DNA from: Candidatus Gastranaerophilales bacterium
GTDB taxonomy: Bacteria; Cyanobacteriota; Vampirovibrionia; Gastranaerophilales; Gastranaerophilaceae
Direction: 5' to 3'
DNA length: 16,597 nt
Assembly (NCBI GenBank): GCA_944324205.1
Contig: CALUVK010000018.1
Location: 1 to 16,597 of the forward strand
Shown: in pieces, positions 6,735 through 13,476 of the stretch
Layout: every line of letters starts with the position of its first letter
Numbering within the stretch: the stretch's first letter is position 1
Program-made: the position numbers and the translations under genes
The notes under the pieces: generated by a model
Seen by the model: the letters and a program-made list of their open reading frames with translations, nothing else
Told to the model about the DNA's origin: nothing
The model's database searches: none

Positions 6735-7928
6735 TTACTTAATATTTTTTAAACCACGAGAATAAAAATAATTTTTTAACTTATCAAAATGTGGTATTAA
6801 ATCTGCTTTAATTTTTTCAAAATCTTGCTTTTTATTTACCAATTCATTTCTCAAATTCTGGATAGTACGGGGCAATTCTTCAATATATTGTTCTATTTTC
6901 TTTATATAACTATTATTTTTACTTGCCTCAGCGTTATAAAAAGCTCTGCTCTTGTTAATTACATCTTTTTGCTCTTTTACAAATGCCATTTCTTTTTTTA
7001 TTTCATAAGCTTTGTTCTGATTCAATGCTTCATTAACAACACCGTAACTTGATGTACTAACAGGTTTGGCAAGAAAATCTTTATAATAATATCCTTTCGT
7101 TCCAGGATGATTAATTTTATTGTATTCATATGCCTTTGCTGTGTCATTAATACCCTGCTCCATTTTTTGAGTTGATGTCATTAACACTCTATCCAGATTA
7201 TCATATGTATATTCTTTTTCTTTAAGCATAGCTAATCTGGAAGAAATTGCTGCATCAAGGGATTTTCTTTGAGATAATTCTTTTTTTGCTTTTGGCAGTT
7301 CCTCCTCTAAACTTTTAATCTGATTTTCAAGACCTTCAATCTGATTATATATAAAATCTTTTTGTGCTCTTATATCCTTAGATTCATTTAAAATATTCAA
7401 ACAAGTTGCAGACGTTTCTTGATTATACTTTGCATCATTAACATGAGCTTTAAAATAATCAGCCTTTTCTCTAGCTTTCAAGGGGTTATTGTTATGCCAT
7501 ACCTCTCGTTCATAATCACCAACAGTACGACTATCAGCCATTTCTAACCTATAAAAATATTCTCTATACTTATCTATTGCAGATGCGTATTCTTTTTCTT
7601 TATTTGTTTTATTCTGCGGGAAAAAATATAATTTACTTACTTCATTATCAATATCAGGAAACTTCGGTTCATGATCGTGTACTACATAGTCCACAGACTC
7701 TTTTATTTTATCACTTATCGGCTCTAATGGGTCTGCAAAATACACTTTTCCAGTATAGTTCTTATGAAAAACTCCTACTGTATTTTCAACATCAGCATTA
7801 CTATGCCAATTACTATTCTTTGACAAATCTTCAATACCATTGTTTATTTGGTAATCAGTCATTTTTCCTTTAAAATTCAAGCTTTTTACAAAATTTAATG
7901 TAGAATTACTAATAGGTGCTATTTTCAT
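6735..7928 (-). CDS. Hypothetical coiled-coil protein with N-terminal MKI...NFKG motif (first of pair)
   Basis: This 397-residue protein of unknown function begins MKIAPISNSTLN and reaches NFKG at 18-21, the same opening seen in the next gene. The open frame continues six codons upstream, but AAGGAGG at 7940-7934 stands five bases before the ATG at 7928, so that start is preferred. Residues 1-110 are polar and aromatic, with NSNWHSNADVEN recalling NNGNWLMEYSPY in its partner. Long heptad-like, Lys/Glu-rich helices occupy about 185-260 and 300-380, predicting an elongated coiled-coil rod or dimer. There are no membrane helices or signal peptide. It heads a two-gene operon and is transcribed away from the leader-regulated gene at 8358. 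Confidence 0.75.
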   Translation of the reverse strand: MKIAPISNSTLNFVKSLNFKGKMTDYQINNGIEDLSKNSNWHSNADVENTVGVFHKNYTGKVYFADPLEPISDKIKESVDYVVHDHEPKFPDIDNEVSKLYFFPQNKTNKEKEYASAIDKYREYFYRLEMADSRTVGDYEREVWHNNNPLKAREKADYFKAHVNDAKYNQETSATCLNILNESKDIRAQKDFIYNQIEGLENQIKSLEEELPKAKKELSQRKSLDAAISSRLAMLKEKEYTYDNLDRVLMTSTQKMEQGINDTAKAYEYNKINHPGTKGYYYKDFLAKPVSTSSYGVVNEALNQNKAYEIKKEMAFVKEQKDVINKSRAFYNAEASKNNSYIKKIEQYIEELPRTIQNLRNELVNKKQDFEKIKADLIPHFDKLKNYFYSRGLKNIK

Positions 7929-7961
7929 CTTTACCTCCTTAAACACTCATTAATAGACCTC

Positions 7962-7981
7962 AATATATCATTTGTGATATA
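7962..7981 (-). promoter_or_regulatory. Extended -10 and overlapping dyad upstream of the coiled-coil gene
   Basis: Minus-strand TGATATATT (7970-7962) is an extended -10 giving a leader of about 27 bases with the AAGGAGG site. Overlapping it is an inverted repeat, TATATCA (7964-7970) and TGATATA (7975-7981), with a 4-base spacer. It could be an operator controlling this promoter. No clear -35 is seen. Confidence 0.4.
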
Positions 7982-8071
7982 AAACTGATATTTTAATTTA
8001 TTCTAAAACAAACATGTTTTATTGAAACTTTATTTTAAGAAATATTAAGATTTTAATTTTTATACTATCTA

Positions 8072-8100
8072 TTGACATAGAATAATTTATGATTTATATT
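8072..8100 (+). promoter_or_regulatory. Consensus sigma-70 promoter of the leader peptide and the membrane protein gene
   Basis: TTGACA (8072-8077), a 17-base spacer and TATATT (8095-8100) form the best promoter in the window, with a perfect -35. The predicted start is near 8107, inside the palindrome at 8106-8127. Confidence 0.75.
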
Positions 8101-8105
8101 TTTAT

Positions 8106-8127
8106 TTGTATCGATATATCGATACAA
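8106..8127 (+). promoter_or_regulatory. 22-bp perfect palindrome at the transcription start (operator candidate)
   Basis: TTGTATCGATA (8106-8116) is followed directly by its exact reverse complement (8117-8127). It begins at the predicted +1 and reaches the ribosome binding site of the leader peptide (AAGGA, 8126-8130). It could be a dimeric repressor operator, or in RNA a 5'-end hairpin partly hiding that site. Confidence 0.6.
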
Positions 8128-8138
8128 GGATATAAATC

Positions 8139-8195
8139 ATGAAAAATTTTTCTCTTGTAAATCTAAATAAAAGTTGGTGGCGCGGGTTAGTTTAA
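8139..8195 (+). CDS. Leader peptide with tandem Trp codons
   Basis: This 18-codon open frame encodes MKNFSLVNLNKSWWRGLV. It has AAGGA at 8126-8130 with eight-base spacing to the ATG and lies about 30 bases after a consensus promoter. Codons 13-14 are TGG TGG (8175-8180), close to the end of the peptide, as in trp-operon leader peptides where the ribosome senses charged tRNA-Trp. The stop codon (8193-8195) lies inside one arm of the perfect 12-bp stem 8191-8202/8237-8248. A ribosome stalled on the Trp codons and one at the stop codon would therefore expose different RNA segments. The peptide itself probably has no function beyond its translation. The downstream gene is not a recognisable Trp biosynthesis gene. 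Too short for standard gene finders. Confidence 0.65.
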   Translation: MKNFSLVNLNKSWWRGLV

Positions 8196-8305
8196 CTACC
8201 CTAAATTTCACTGTTATATTTTAGAGTTACAGAAAAAGGGTAGTTAAAACCTTTAGGTTTTGTCTGCTCTTCAAATACTTGTGTAAACGATTGTAAACAA
8301 AACCT
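8184..8305 (+). promoter_or_regulatory. Alternative RNA stems resembling a translation-sensing attenuator
   Basis: Four mutually competing pairings are visible. Stem 1:2 pairs 8184-8191 with 8195-8201 (seven pairs, one bulge, loop TTA). Stem 2:3 pairs TTTAACTACCCT (8191-8202) perfectly with 8237-8248. Stem 3:4 pairs AAAACC (8246-8251) with GGTTTT (8256-8261). Stem 4:5 pairs AGGTTTTGT (8255-8263) with 8297-8305. The ordering matches an attenuator in which stalling at the Trp codons would free segment 2 to pair with segment 3. The 3:4 hairpin is short and lacks a strong following T run, so regulation by translation of the downstream gene, or by another hairpin, is as likely as classical termination. 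The rest of the 8196-8357 stretch holds an 11-base direct repeat (ATTTTAGAGTT at 8218 and 8319) and a TGTAAAC repeat spaced 10 bases apart (8282 and 8292). Confidence 0.5.
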
Positions 8306-8357
8306 TCTGGTTCAAGCAATTTTAGAGTTTTACAGGTTTTATGGAGACAGAAAAGTT

Positions 8358-9569
8358 ATGACAAAAGTAAGCAACGAAAATTTAATAAACACTCTACCTA
8401 AAGGACTTAAACCTGCGGCAAAGTTCGTAAGAATCCAGGATCAGGCGTCCGGACTTTCTACTACACGATTTATTCAAGATGTTTCAACATGTCTTATTCC
8501 AAAAGCTATTTTTTCAAGAAGTTTAGCAGATTTAACTGAAAATACCTTTCTAGAAACATCGGAAGAAACACTTATTTATATAGTACCTGCTATTTTAGGA
8601 GAAAAAATTTCAAGAAAAATTTTTTCGAAAGGACTTAATAATGACTTAAAAAAGGAAGTTGCCACAAAAGGTGTTGACTTGATTGAAAAAGGAGGAAAAA
8701 ATAACAAACAGGTATTACCGGTCAAGGCAGCCATTGCACTTGCCGCAATGGCAATACCATTAGCAGAGTTTTCACTTAATTATATAAAAAACCTCATGAC
8801 ATTAAAACTCTTTAATAAAAGTGATTTTAAGAACATAGCTTCTTTGGAGAATAATCAAGAAGATAGAAAGCATCAAGAAAAAGTAAAAAACAGCGCAAAA
8901 AAACACATTGGTCTTGCATCATGCCTATATGCCGGCTGTCTCGGATTAGCTGCACTTTTAGCGGCAAGGGGCAAAAACTCAAAAAGTCTTCAAAAAATTT
9001 CAGAATTTATAGTTGCTCCAGGTAATAAGCTCTTCAAGAAGTCTAAAAAAGCAAAAGAGTTTGTAAATAAATATTTCTGTATGGATTTTGAATCAACAAA
9101 AAAAGGAAAACTATGTTTAAGCAAAGGACAGCTCACGACCTGTGTACTAGTCGGTGGAGCTGGATATTTTGGCGCATCCGCTGATAGAGGAAAAGAAAAT
9201 TTAAAAGAAACTGCAACAAGGTTTCCTTTAGTTGCTTTATATGTTATTACAGGAAGTGAGTTTGTAGAACGCGGATTTAAAAAATTACTTCAAAAAATGG
9301 GAAAATGTAAAGATTTAATTGGAAAAAATTTAGAAGTTCCGGAATTTGATAAACTGGAGAACTTAGCAAAAGAGCTTGCAGAAAAGAAAAATACAAATGT
9401 AAAAGATGAGTACAAATCGCTTGTAAAACAAAAGGTTTTAATAAAAGGATTACCTTATATCTTCGCTATAGGAGTAATGGGATTTTTCGTTGCCGGTATG
9501 ACAGTTTTTTCTACTAAAAAACGTTATGAGAATGCACAAAAAAGAAAGAATAATGGAACAAAAATTTAA
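8358..9569 (+). CDS. Hypothetical multi-pass membrane protein lacking Trp, downstream of the leader peptide
   Basis: This 403-residue protein of unknown function has hydrophobic segments at about 72-81, 119-141, 184-204, 259-274, 289-300 and 364-384. Lys-rich polar loops separate them, and the tail is basic (TKKRYENAQKRKNN). It contains no tryptophan at all, which is notable given the Trp-codon leader upstream. There is no signal peptide or known motif, and Gly/Ala-rich helices recall membrane-remodelling or pore-like proteins without a real match. A ribosome binding site GGAGA (8343-8347) sits ten bases before the ATG. That site lies in a tiny frame METEKL (8341-8361) whose TGA overlaps the ATG, so coupling is possible. 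The gene ends six bases from the convergent kinase-like gene with no visible terminator between them. Confidence 0.75.
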   Translation: MTKVSNENLINTLPKGLKPAAKFVRIQDQASGLSTTRFIQDVSTCLIPKAIFSRSLADLTENTFLETSEETLIYIVPAILGEKISRKIFSKGLNNDLKKEVATKGVDLIEKGGKNNKQVLPVKAAIALAAMAIPLAEFSLNYIKNLMTLKLFNKSDFKNIASLENNQEDRKHQEKVKNSAKKHIGLASCLYAGCLGLAALLAARGKNSKSLQKISEFIVAPGNKLFKKSKKAKEFVNKYFCMDFESTKKGKLCLSKGQLTTCVLVGGAGYFGASADRGKENLKETATRFPLVALYVITGSEFVERGFKKLLQKMGKCKDLIGKNLEVPEFDKLENLAKELAEKKNTNVKDEYKSLVKQKVLIKGLPYIFAIGVMGFFVAGMTVFSTKKRYENAQKRKNNGTKI

Positions 9570-9575
9570 AATTCT

Positions 9576-10415
9576 TTAATCTGCAAAATAAAGTTCATGA
9601 ACTACTTCAATAATTCTATTTAAGAAATTTTTATAATTAATTCGGTCTGCCGAACCTGAAAGAACTATATCAGCCTGTTTTTTACAAGGACGAATATGAA
9701 CTTCAGCTTTTTCATTAGCATTTTTATAAATAATATCTGCCGAATCTCCTAAATCTCGTTCTTTTGCACGGATATAAAATCTCTCTTTTTTTATTTTTTC
9801 ATCAATATCTACGTAAATCTTGAAATCAAACGCATCTTTAACTTTGTCTGTTAGAGTAAAAAGCCCTTCTGAAATAATAATTTTAGAAGGTTTTGCCAAA
9901 GTATAATTATCAAAGCGTTTTGCTGTTCCGCTCATATCATATTTTGGGAGGTAAGTTTCTTTACCAGATAACAATTCTTTAATATGTTTATACATCAATT
10001 CCAACTCTAGTGCCTGCGGAACATCCAAATCATATTTTTTTGCAAATTCTGAAAAACTTCCTGCAGCTTTAACCATTTCAGAACGATCATAATAATAATC
10101 ATCTGTATTTACACGGGTTATAACATCAGGAATATTAAATTCTGCAGCAAATGATTCTATAGTATCAATCAAATCCATTGTAATAGTTGATTTACCGCTT
10201 GCAGTTTCCCCTGCAATCCCGATAGATGCCGGCATTTTAATTCTGCCTGATAAATACGCCGCTATTTTTTTTATTACAAAAGGTGAATAACTAACTAGGA
10301 TAGAGCCCTGTGCTTTCATCTCTGTTTCAAAAACTTTTTGAATATAACGCTCTATCTCATCACATAACGTTGTTGGTTTAGTTGAATTTTGTGAAGTTGT
10401 TATGTATTGCATCAT
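9576..10415 (-). CDS. Uridine kinase-like P-loop phosphotransferase
   Basis: This 279-residue protein of the uridine kinase/phosphoribulokinase superfamily has a Walker A motif GETASGKST at 69-77. It also has NTDDYYYDR (103-111) for substrate and Mg2+ binding, PKYDMSGTAKR (157-167) as in Udk PxYD, ISEGLFTL (181-188) in place of VEGI, and the lid-type RDxGDSAD (220-227). By family it would phosphorylate uridine/cytidine or a related small substrate with ATP or GTP in the cytoplasm. About 60 residues precede the usual domain start, longer than typical Udk (200-230 residues in all), so a divergent subfamily is likely. A start at 10415 is chosen because AAGGA (10429-10425) is nine bases upstream. 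The Met at 10412 is the alternative. The substrate is not established. Confidence 0.8.
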   Translation of the reverse strand: MMQYITTSQNSTKPTTLCDEIERYIQKVFETEMKAQGSILVSYSPFVIKKIAAYLSGRIKMPASIGIAGETASGKSTITMDLIDTIESFAAEFNIPDVITRVNTDDYYYDRSEMVKAAGSFSEFAKKYDLDVPQALELELMYKHIKELLSGKETYLPKYDMSGTAKRFDNYTLAKPSKIIISEGLFTLTDKVKDAFDFKIYVDIDEKIKKERFYIRAKERDLGDSADIIYKNANEKAEVHIRPCKKQADIVLSGSADRINYKNFLNRIIEVVHELYFAD

Positions 10416-10471
10416 AAAATCTTTTCCTTTGTTCTATTATACACAAATTAAAACAAAAGAAAAGATTTTAT
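10414..10471 (-). promoter_or_regulatory. Kinase-like gene promoter inside a 20-bp inverted repeat
   Basis: A minus-strand TATAAT (10441-10436) predicts a start near 10429, at the ribosome binding site. It sits in the 18-base centre of an inverted repeat: 10414-10433 pairs with 10452-10471 in 19 of 20 positions (mismatch 10427/10458). Only one arm is transcribed, so this is a DNA-level dyad and a possible operator. There is no good -35. Confidence 0.45.
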
Positions 10472-10517
10472 TGCTTTTTAAAAATCTAAATTTTACATAA
10501 ATTTACACTTTCAATAT

Positions 10518-10545
10518 TTTACCGCAAATCCATTTATGTTAAGAT
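10518..10545 (+). promoter_or_regulatory. Promoter of the UDP-xylose genes, extended -10
   Basis: TTTACC (10518-10523), a 16-base spacer and TGTTAAGAT (10537-10545) predict a start near 10552. This leaves a 12-base leader that contains the GAGGTG ribosome binding site (10554-10559). Confidence 0.55.
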
Positions 10546-10563
10546 ATTTATACGAGGTGCTAG

Positions 10564-11490
10564 ATGAAGAGATTTTTGGTTACAGGCGGAGCAGGTTTTA
10601 TTGGTTCCCACCTATGCGGAAGATTACTAAGGGAAGGTCATGAAGTTATATGTTTAGACAATTTTTTTACCGGTTCTAAGCAAAATATATACAAATACTT
10701 AAATAACAAGAACTTTGAACTTGTAAGACACGATATCACAAAGGAATATTTTGCTGAAGTAGATTACATCTACAATCTAGCTTGTCCGGCCAGCCCTCCT
10801 CACTATCAATACAATGCAATTAAAACAATTAAGACTTCTATATTAGGTACAATGAACATGTTGGGATTAGCAAAACGTTGTAAAGCTAGAATACTCCAAG
10901 CTTCAACAAGTGAAATATATGGAGATCCCAAAATTCATCCACAGACAGAAGATTATTGGGGAAACGTTAATCCGATAGGGATAAGGAGCTGTTATGATGA
11001 AGGGAAACGCTGCGCTGAAACATTGATGATGGATTATCACAGACAAAATAATGTAGATATAAGAATCATTAGAATATTTAATACATATGGCCCAAATATG
11101 GCACCTAATGATGGTCGTGTTGTTTCTAATTTTATACTCCAAGCATTAAAAAATGAAGATATTACAATATATGGAGATGGCTCTCAAACACGTTCATTTT
11201 GTTATGTTGATGATTTAGTTGATGGAATGATAAAAATGATGGAAAGTTCTTTTATTGGACCGATAAATTTAGGTAATCCTTCAGAGCGTAAAATAATAGA
11301 TTTTGCCAAGCTTATTATTAAACTTACCCGTTCAAAATCAAAAATAGTATATAAACCGCTTCCTGCCGATGACCCAACTCAAAGAAAACCTGACATTAAA
11401 TTAGCAAAAGAAAAACTCGATTGGGAACCGAAAATAGATATAAAAGAGGGGTTAATAAAAACAATAGAATACTTTAAGGAGTTTATTTAA
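10564..11490 (+). CDS. uxs: UDP-glucuronate decarboxylase (UDP-xylose synthase)
   Basis: This 308-residue extended short-chain dehydrogenase converts UDP-glucuronate to UDP-xylose using tightly bound NAD+. The N-terminal Rossmann loop is GGAGFIGSH (8-16) and D32 binds the NAD ribose. Family-specific UXS signatures follow: NLACPASPPHYQ (71-82), TSEIYGDP (115-122) and NPIGIRSCYDEGKR (136-149) with the YxxxK pair Tyr144 and Lys148. The combination CPASP...YDEGKR separates it from dTDP-glucose 4,6-dehydratases and GalE. The length matches the soluble bacterial enzyme, with no membrane anchor. A GAGGTG site precedes the ATG. The stop codon overlaps the ATG of the UDP-glucose dehydrogenase gene (TAATG), so the two are translationally coupled and form a two-step pathway. 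The xylose acceptor is unknown, with no glycosyltransferase adjacent. Confidence 0.93.
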   Translation: MKRFLVTGGAGFIGSHLCGRLLREGHEVICLDNFFTGSKQNIYKYLNNKNFELVRHDITKEYFAEVDYIYNLACPASPPHYQYNAIKTIKTSILGTMNMLGLAKRCKARILQASTSEIYGDPKIHPQTEDYWGNVNPIGIRSCYDEGKRCAETLMMDYHRQNNVDIRIIRIFNTYGPNMAPNDGRVVSNFILQALKNEDITIYGDGSQTRSFCYVDDLVDGMIKMMESSFIGPINLGNPSERKIIDFAKLIIKLTRSKSKIVYKPLPADDPTQRKPDIKLAKEKLDWEPKIDIKEGLIKTIEYFKEFI

Positions 11491-12791
11491 TGAAAATTTG
11501 TGTTATCGGAACGGGTTATGTAGGTCTCGTTGCAGGGGCCTGTTTTGCTGAAATGGGAAACAATGTTATTTGCGTTGATAATAATATTGAAAAACTTAAA
11601 AATTTAAAAAATGGAATAATCCCAATATATGAACCCGGTTTAGAAGATTTAATCGAAACAAATATAAAAGAAAATAGACTTACATTTACTAACGATATTG
11701 ATTTTGCAGTCAAAAATTCTCTAATATGTTTTATTGCTGTCGGAACTCCACAAGACAAAGATGGTTCAGCAGATATGCAATATGTTTTCAAAGTCGCGGA
11801 AGATATTGGTAAATCTATTAATGAATATAAAGTTATTGTAAATAAATCTACCGTTCCTGTAGGAACCGCAGAAAAAGTTAAAAAAATTATTAAATCAAAA
11901 ACATCTTTTCCTTTTGATATAGTTTCAAACCCGGAATTTTTAAAACAAGGAGCTGCGGTAGAAGATTTTTTACGCCCAGATAGAGTTATAATAGGAACCC
12001 GCTCTGAAAAAGCAAAAAAAATTATGATAGATTTATATTCTCAGTTTGTTAGAAATCAGCATCCAATTATAACTATGGATGAAAAATCTGCAGAAATGGT
12101 TAAATATGCTTCAAATTCATTCCTTGCTGTAAAAATTTCATTTGCAAATGAAATTGCAAACATTTGCGAAACTGTAGGTGCAGATGCAAATCTTGTAAGA
12201 CTAGGGATGTGTTCTGACAGCAGAATTGGAACTAAATTTCTTTATCCAGGAATTGGCTATGGCGGCAGCTGCTTTCCTAAAGACATAAAAGCCTTAATAA
12301 ATACTGCAAATGAACATAACACACCCTGCGATATAATCCAAGCTGCTGATAAACTTAATAAATATCAACGAGAACATTTTATTCAAAAAATTATAAAATA
12401 TTTTGGAGAAGATTTATCTGGACGCGAATTTGCTATATGGGGATTAGCTTTTAAACCTAAAACTAATGATATGAGAGAAGCACCTTCAATTACCGTAATA
12501 AACCGCCTGCTATCTCTAGGTGCAAAAATCAAAGCTTACGACCCAAAAGCTATAGAAACTGCAAAAAATATTTTTGCCAATAAAATTTCTTATACAGAAA
12601 CTTCTTATGAAGTTTTAACAAATGCAGACGCTCTTATAATTCTTACGGAGTGGAATGAATTCAGGAATCCGGATTTTGCTAAAATTAAAACATTAATGAA
12701 AACGCCCATCATTTTTGATGGACGCAATCAATACAGTTCTTTTAATCTGGAAGAACTTGGATTTAAATACTTCCAGATTGGTAAATCTTAG
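11490..12791 (+). CDS. ugd: UDP-glucose 6-dehydrogenase
   Basis: This 433-residue enzyme oxidises UDP-glucose twice with NAD+ to UDP-glucuronate, the substrate of the gene immediately upstream. The Rossmann loop GTGYVGLVAG (7-16), KSTVPVGT (119-126), NPEFL (147-151), Lys205 and Asn209 in MVKYASNSFLA, and the catalytic Cys261 in GYGGSCFPKD are all present. They are followed by the C-terminal UDP-binding domain with WGLAFKPKTNDMREAPS. Length and order are standard for the TuaD/Ugd family, and no residue looks damaged. AAGGAG at 11476-11481 precedes the ATG, and the start overlaps the previous stop by one base. The pathway gene order is reversed, decarboxylase first. The transcript probably ends at the hairpin 12803-12828, which lies inside the convergent pilin gene. 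Confidence 0.96.
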   Translation: MKICVIGTGYVGLVAGACFAEMGNNVICVDNNIEKLKNLKNGIIPIYEPGLEDLIETNIKENRLTFTNDIDFAVKNSLICFIAVGTPQDKDGSADMQYVFKVAEDIGKSINEYKVIVNKSTVPVGTAEKVKKIIKSKTSFPFDIVSNPEFLKQGAAVEDFLRPDRVIIGTRSEKAKKIMIDLYSQFVRNQHPIITMDEKSAEMVKYASNSFLAVKISFANEIANICETVGADANLVRLGMCSDSRIGTKFLYPGIGYGGSCFPKDIKALINTANEHNTPCDIIQAADKLNKYQREHFIQKIIKYFGEDLSGREFAIWGLAFKPKTNDMREAPSITVINRLLSLGAKIKAYDPKAIETAKNIFANKISYTETSYEVLTNADALIILTEWNEFRNPDFAKIKTLMKTPIIFDGRNQYSSFNLEELGFKYFQIGKS

Positions 12792-12792
12792 T

Positions 12793-13446
12793 TTAATCAG
12801 CGGCTGCTAAGCCATCAGCAGCTTTTTTATCATCAGTTGCTGAATGCAAATTCGTTGGATTCCTTAAAAATGCTTGACCCAACGGATCTACAGCAGTAAT
12901 TCCGCCATCATTATCCATCCTTAATGTAAATTGGTCTGGGTTTGGACAAGCATCTCTATTATAAGTACACTTATTTGCCTGAGCATCATTATCAGGATCA
13001 ACATCCAGCGTAATTTCTGTTTCGTACTCATCTCCACCTGATACTACGAATGTCCATTGCACACCATCAGTAGTTCTAAAACGTATGCCACCACCGCCTG
13101 CACCAGGTCCATCGACAAGGTTTAATTTACTCGCAAATATTCTAGGGAATTTATTAGTACCGGAAAATTCATTACTATCGTATGGTTCGATTTCTGGCAT
13201 ATCATCGCAAGCCATACCTGTACAAGTTGGTTCTCCATTATTTTGATCATACGTAGTCCAATATAGCGATGAATCATCCAATATTTCATTTGTTAGGGTG
13301 GCCAATGTATTATAAGATTTCATATACATAGATTTCTTTTTATCCGGCATCAGCCCGATTAGACCAGGTGCTGCTACAGCAGCAACAATACCTATTATTG
13401 CCATGCTTATCAACAATTCCTGGAGTGTAAAACCTTTTTTTAGCAT
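12793..13446 (-). CDS. Type IV pilin-like protein with four cysteines
   Basis: This 217-residue prepilin-like protein begins MLKKGFTLQELLISMAIIG. It has a four-residue basic leader plus G5, cleavage before F6, and the conserved Glu at mature position 5 (E10), then one hydrophobic helix to about residue 33. Prepilin peptidase and the type IV pilus or type II secretion machinery would process and assemble it. The globular part has Cys75/Cys80 and Cys160/Cys167, possibly two disulfides. It also has an acidic DVDPDNDAQ stretch (148-156) resembling a calcium-binding loop, and Gly-rich PGAGGGG at 114-120. The last residues (KKAADGLAAAD) overlap the terminator of the convergent ugd gene. GAGGA upstream supports the start. 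It stands alone without other pilus genes nearby. Confidence 0.88.
   Translation of the reverse strand: MLKKGFTLQELLISMAIIGIVAAVAAPGLIGLMPDKKKSMYMKSYNTLATLTNEILDDSSLYWTTYDQNNGEPTCTGMACDDMPEIEPYDSNEFSGTNKFPRIFASKLNLVDGPGAGGGGIRFRTTDGVQWTFVVSGGDEYETEITLDVDPDNDAQANKCTYNRDACPNPDQFTLRMDNDGGITAVDPLGQAFLRNPTNLHSATDDKKAADGLAAAD
12803..12828 (+). terminator. Terminator of the uxs-ugd operon, inside the end of the convergent pilin gene
   Basis: GCTGCT (12803-12808) and AGCAGC (12817-12822) enclose an eight-base loop and are followed by six T's (12823-12828). It lies 11 bases after the ugd stop. On the other strand the same bases encode the Ala-rich end of the pilin-like protein. Confidence 0.7.
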
Positions 13447-13476
13447 CTTAAATCCTCGCTTCTTATTCTTAAATAA

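Noticed and set aside
7929..7946. Six extra N-terminal codons for the coiled-coil protein
   Set aside because: The AAGGAGG site lies inside this extension and is spaced five bases from the ATG at 7928, and starting there restores the MKI motif shared with the next gene.
8246..8261. AAAACC-TTTA-GGTTTT as a stand-alone intrinsic terminator
   Set aside because: Only two G-C pairs and no T run after the stem. It is kept only as a possible competing arm in the leader.
8282..8298. TGTAAAC direct repeat with 10-base spacing as a regulator site
   Set aside because: Two seven-base AT-rich copies are expected by chance in this sequence. They are noted only within the leader entry.
8341..8361. Mini-frame METEKL overlapping the start of the 8358 gene
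   Set aside because: It has no ribosome binding site of its own and is only six codons. The GGAGA in it better serves as the ribosome binding site of the real gene.
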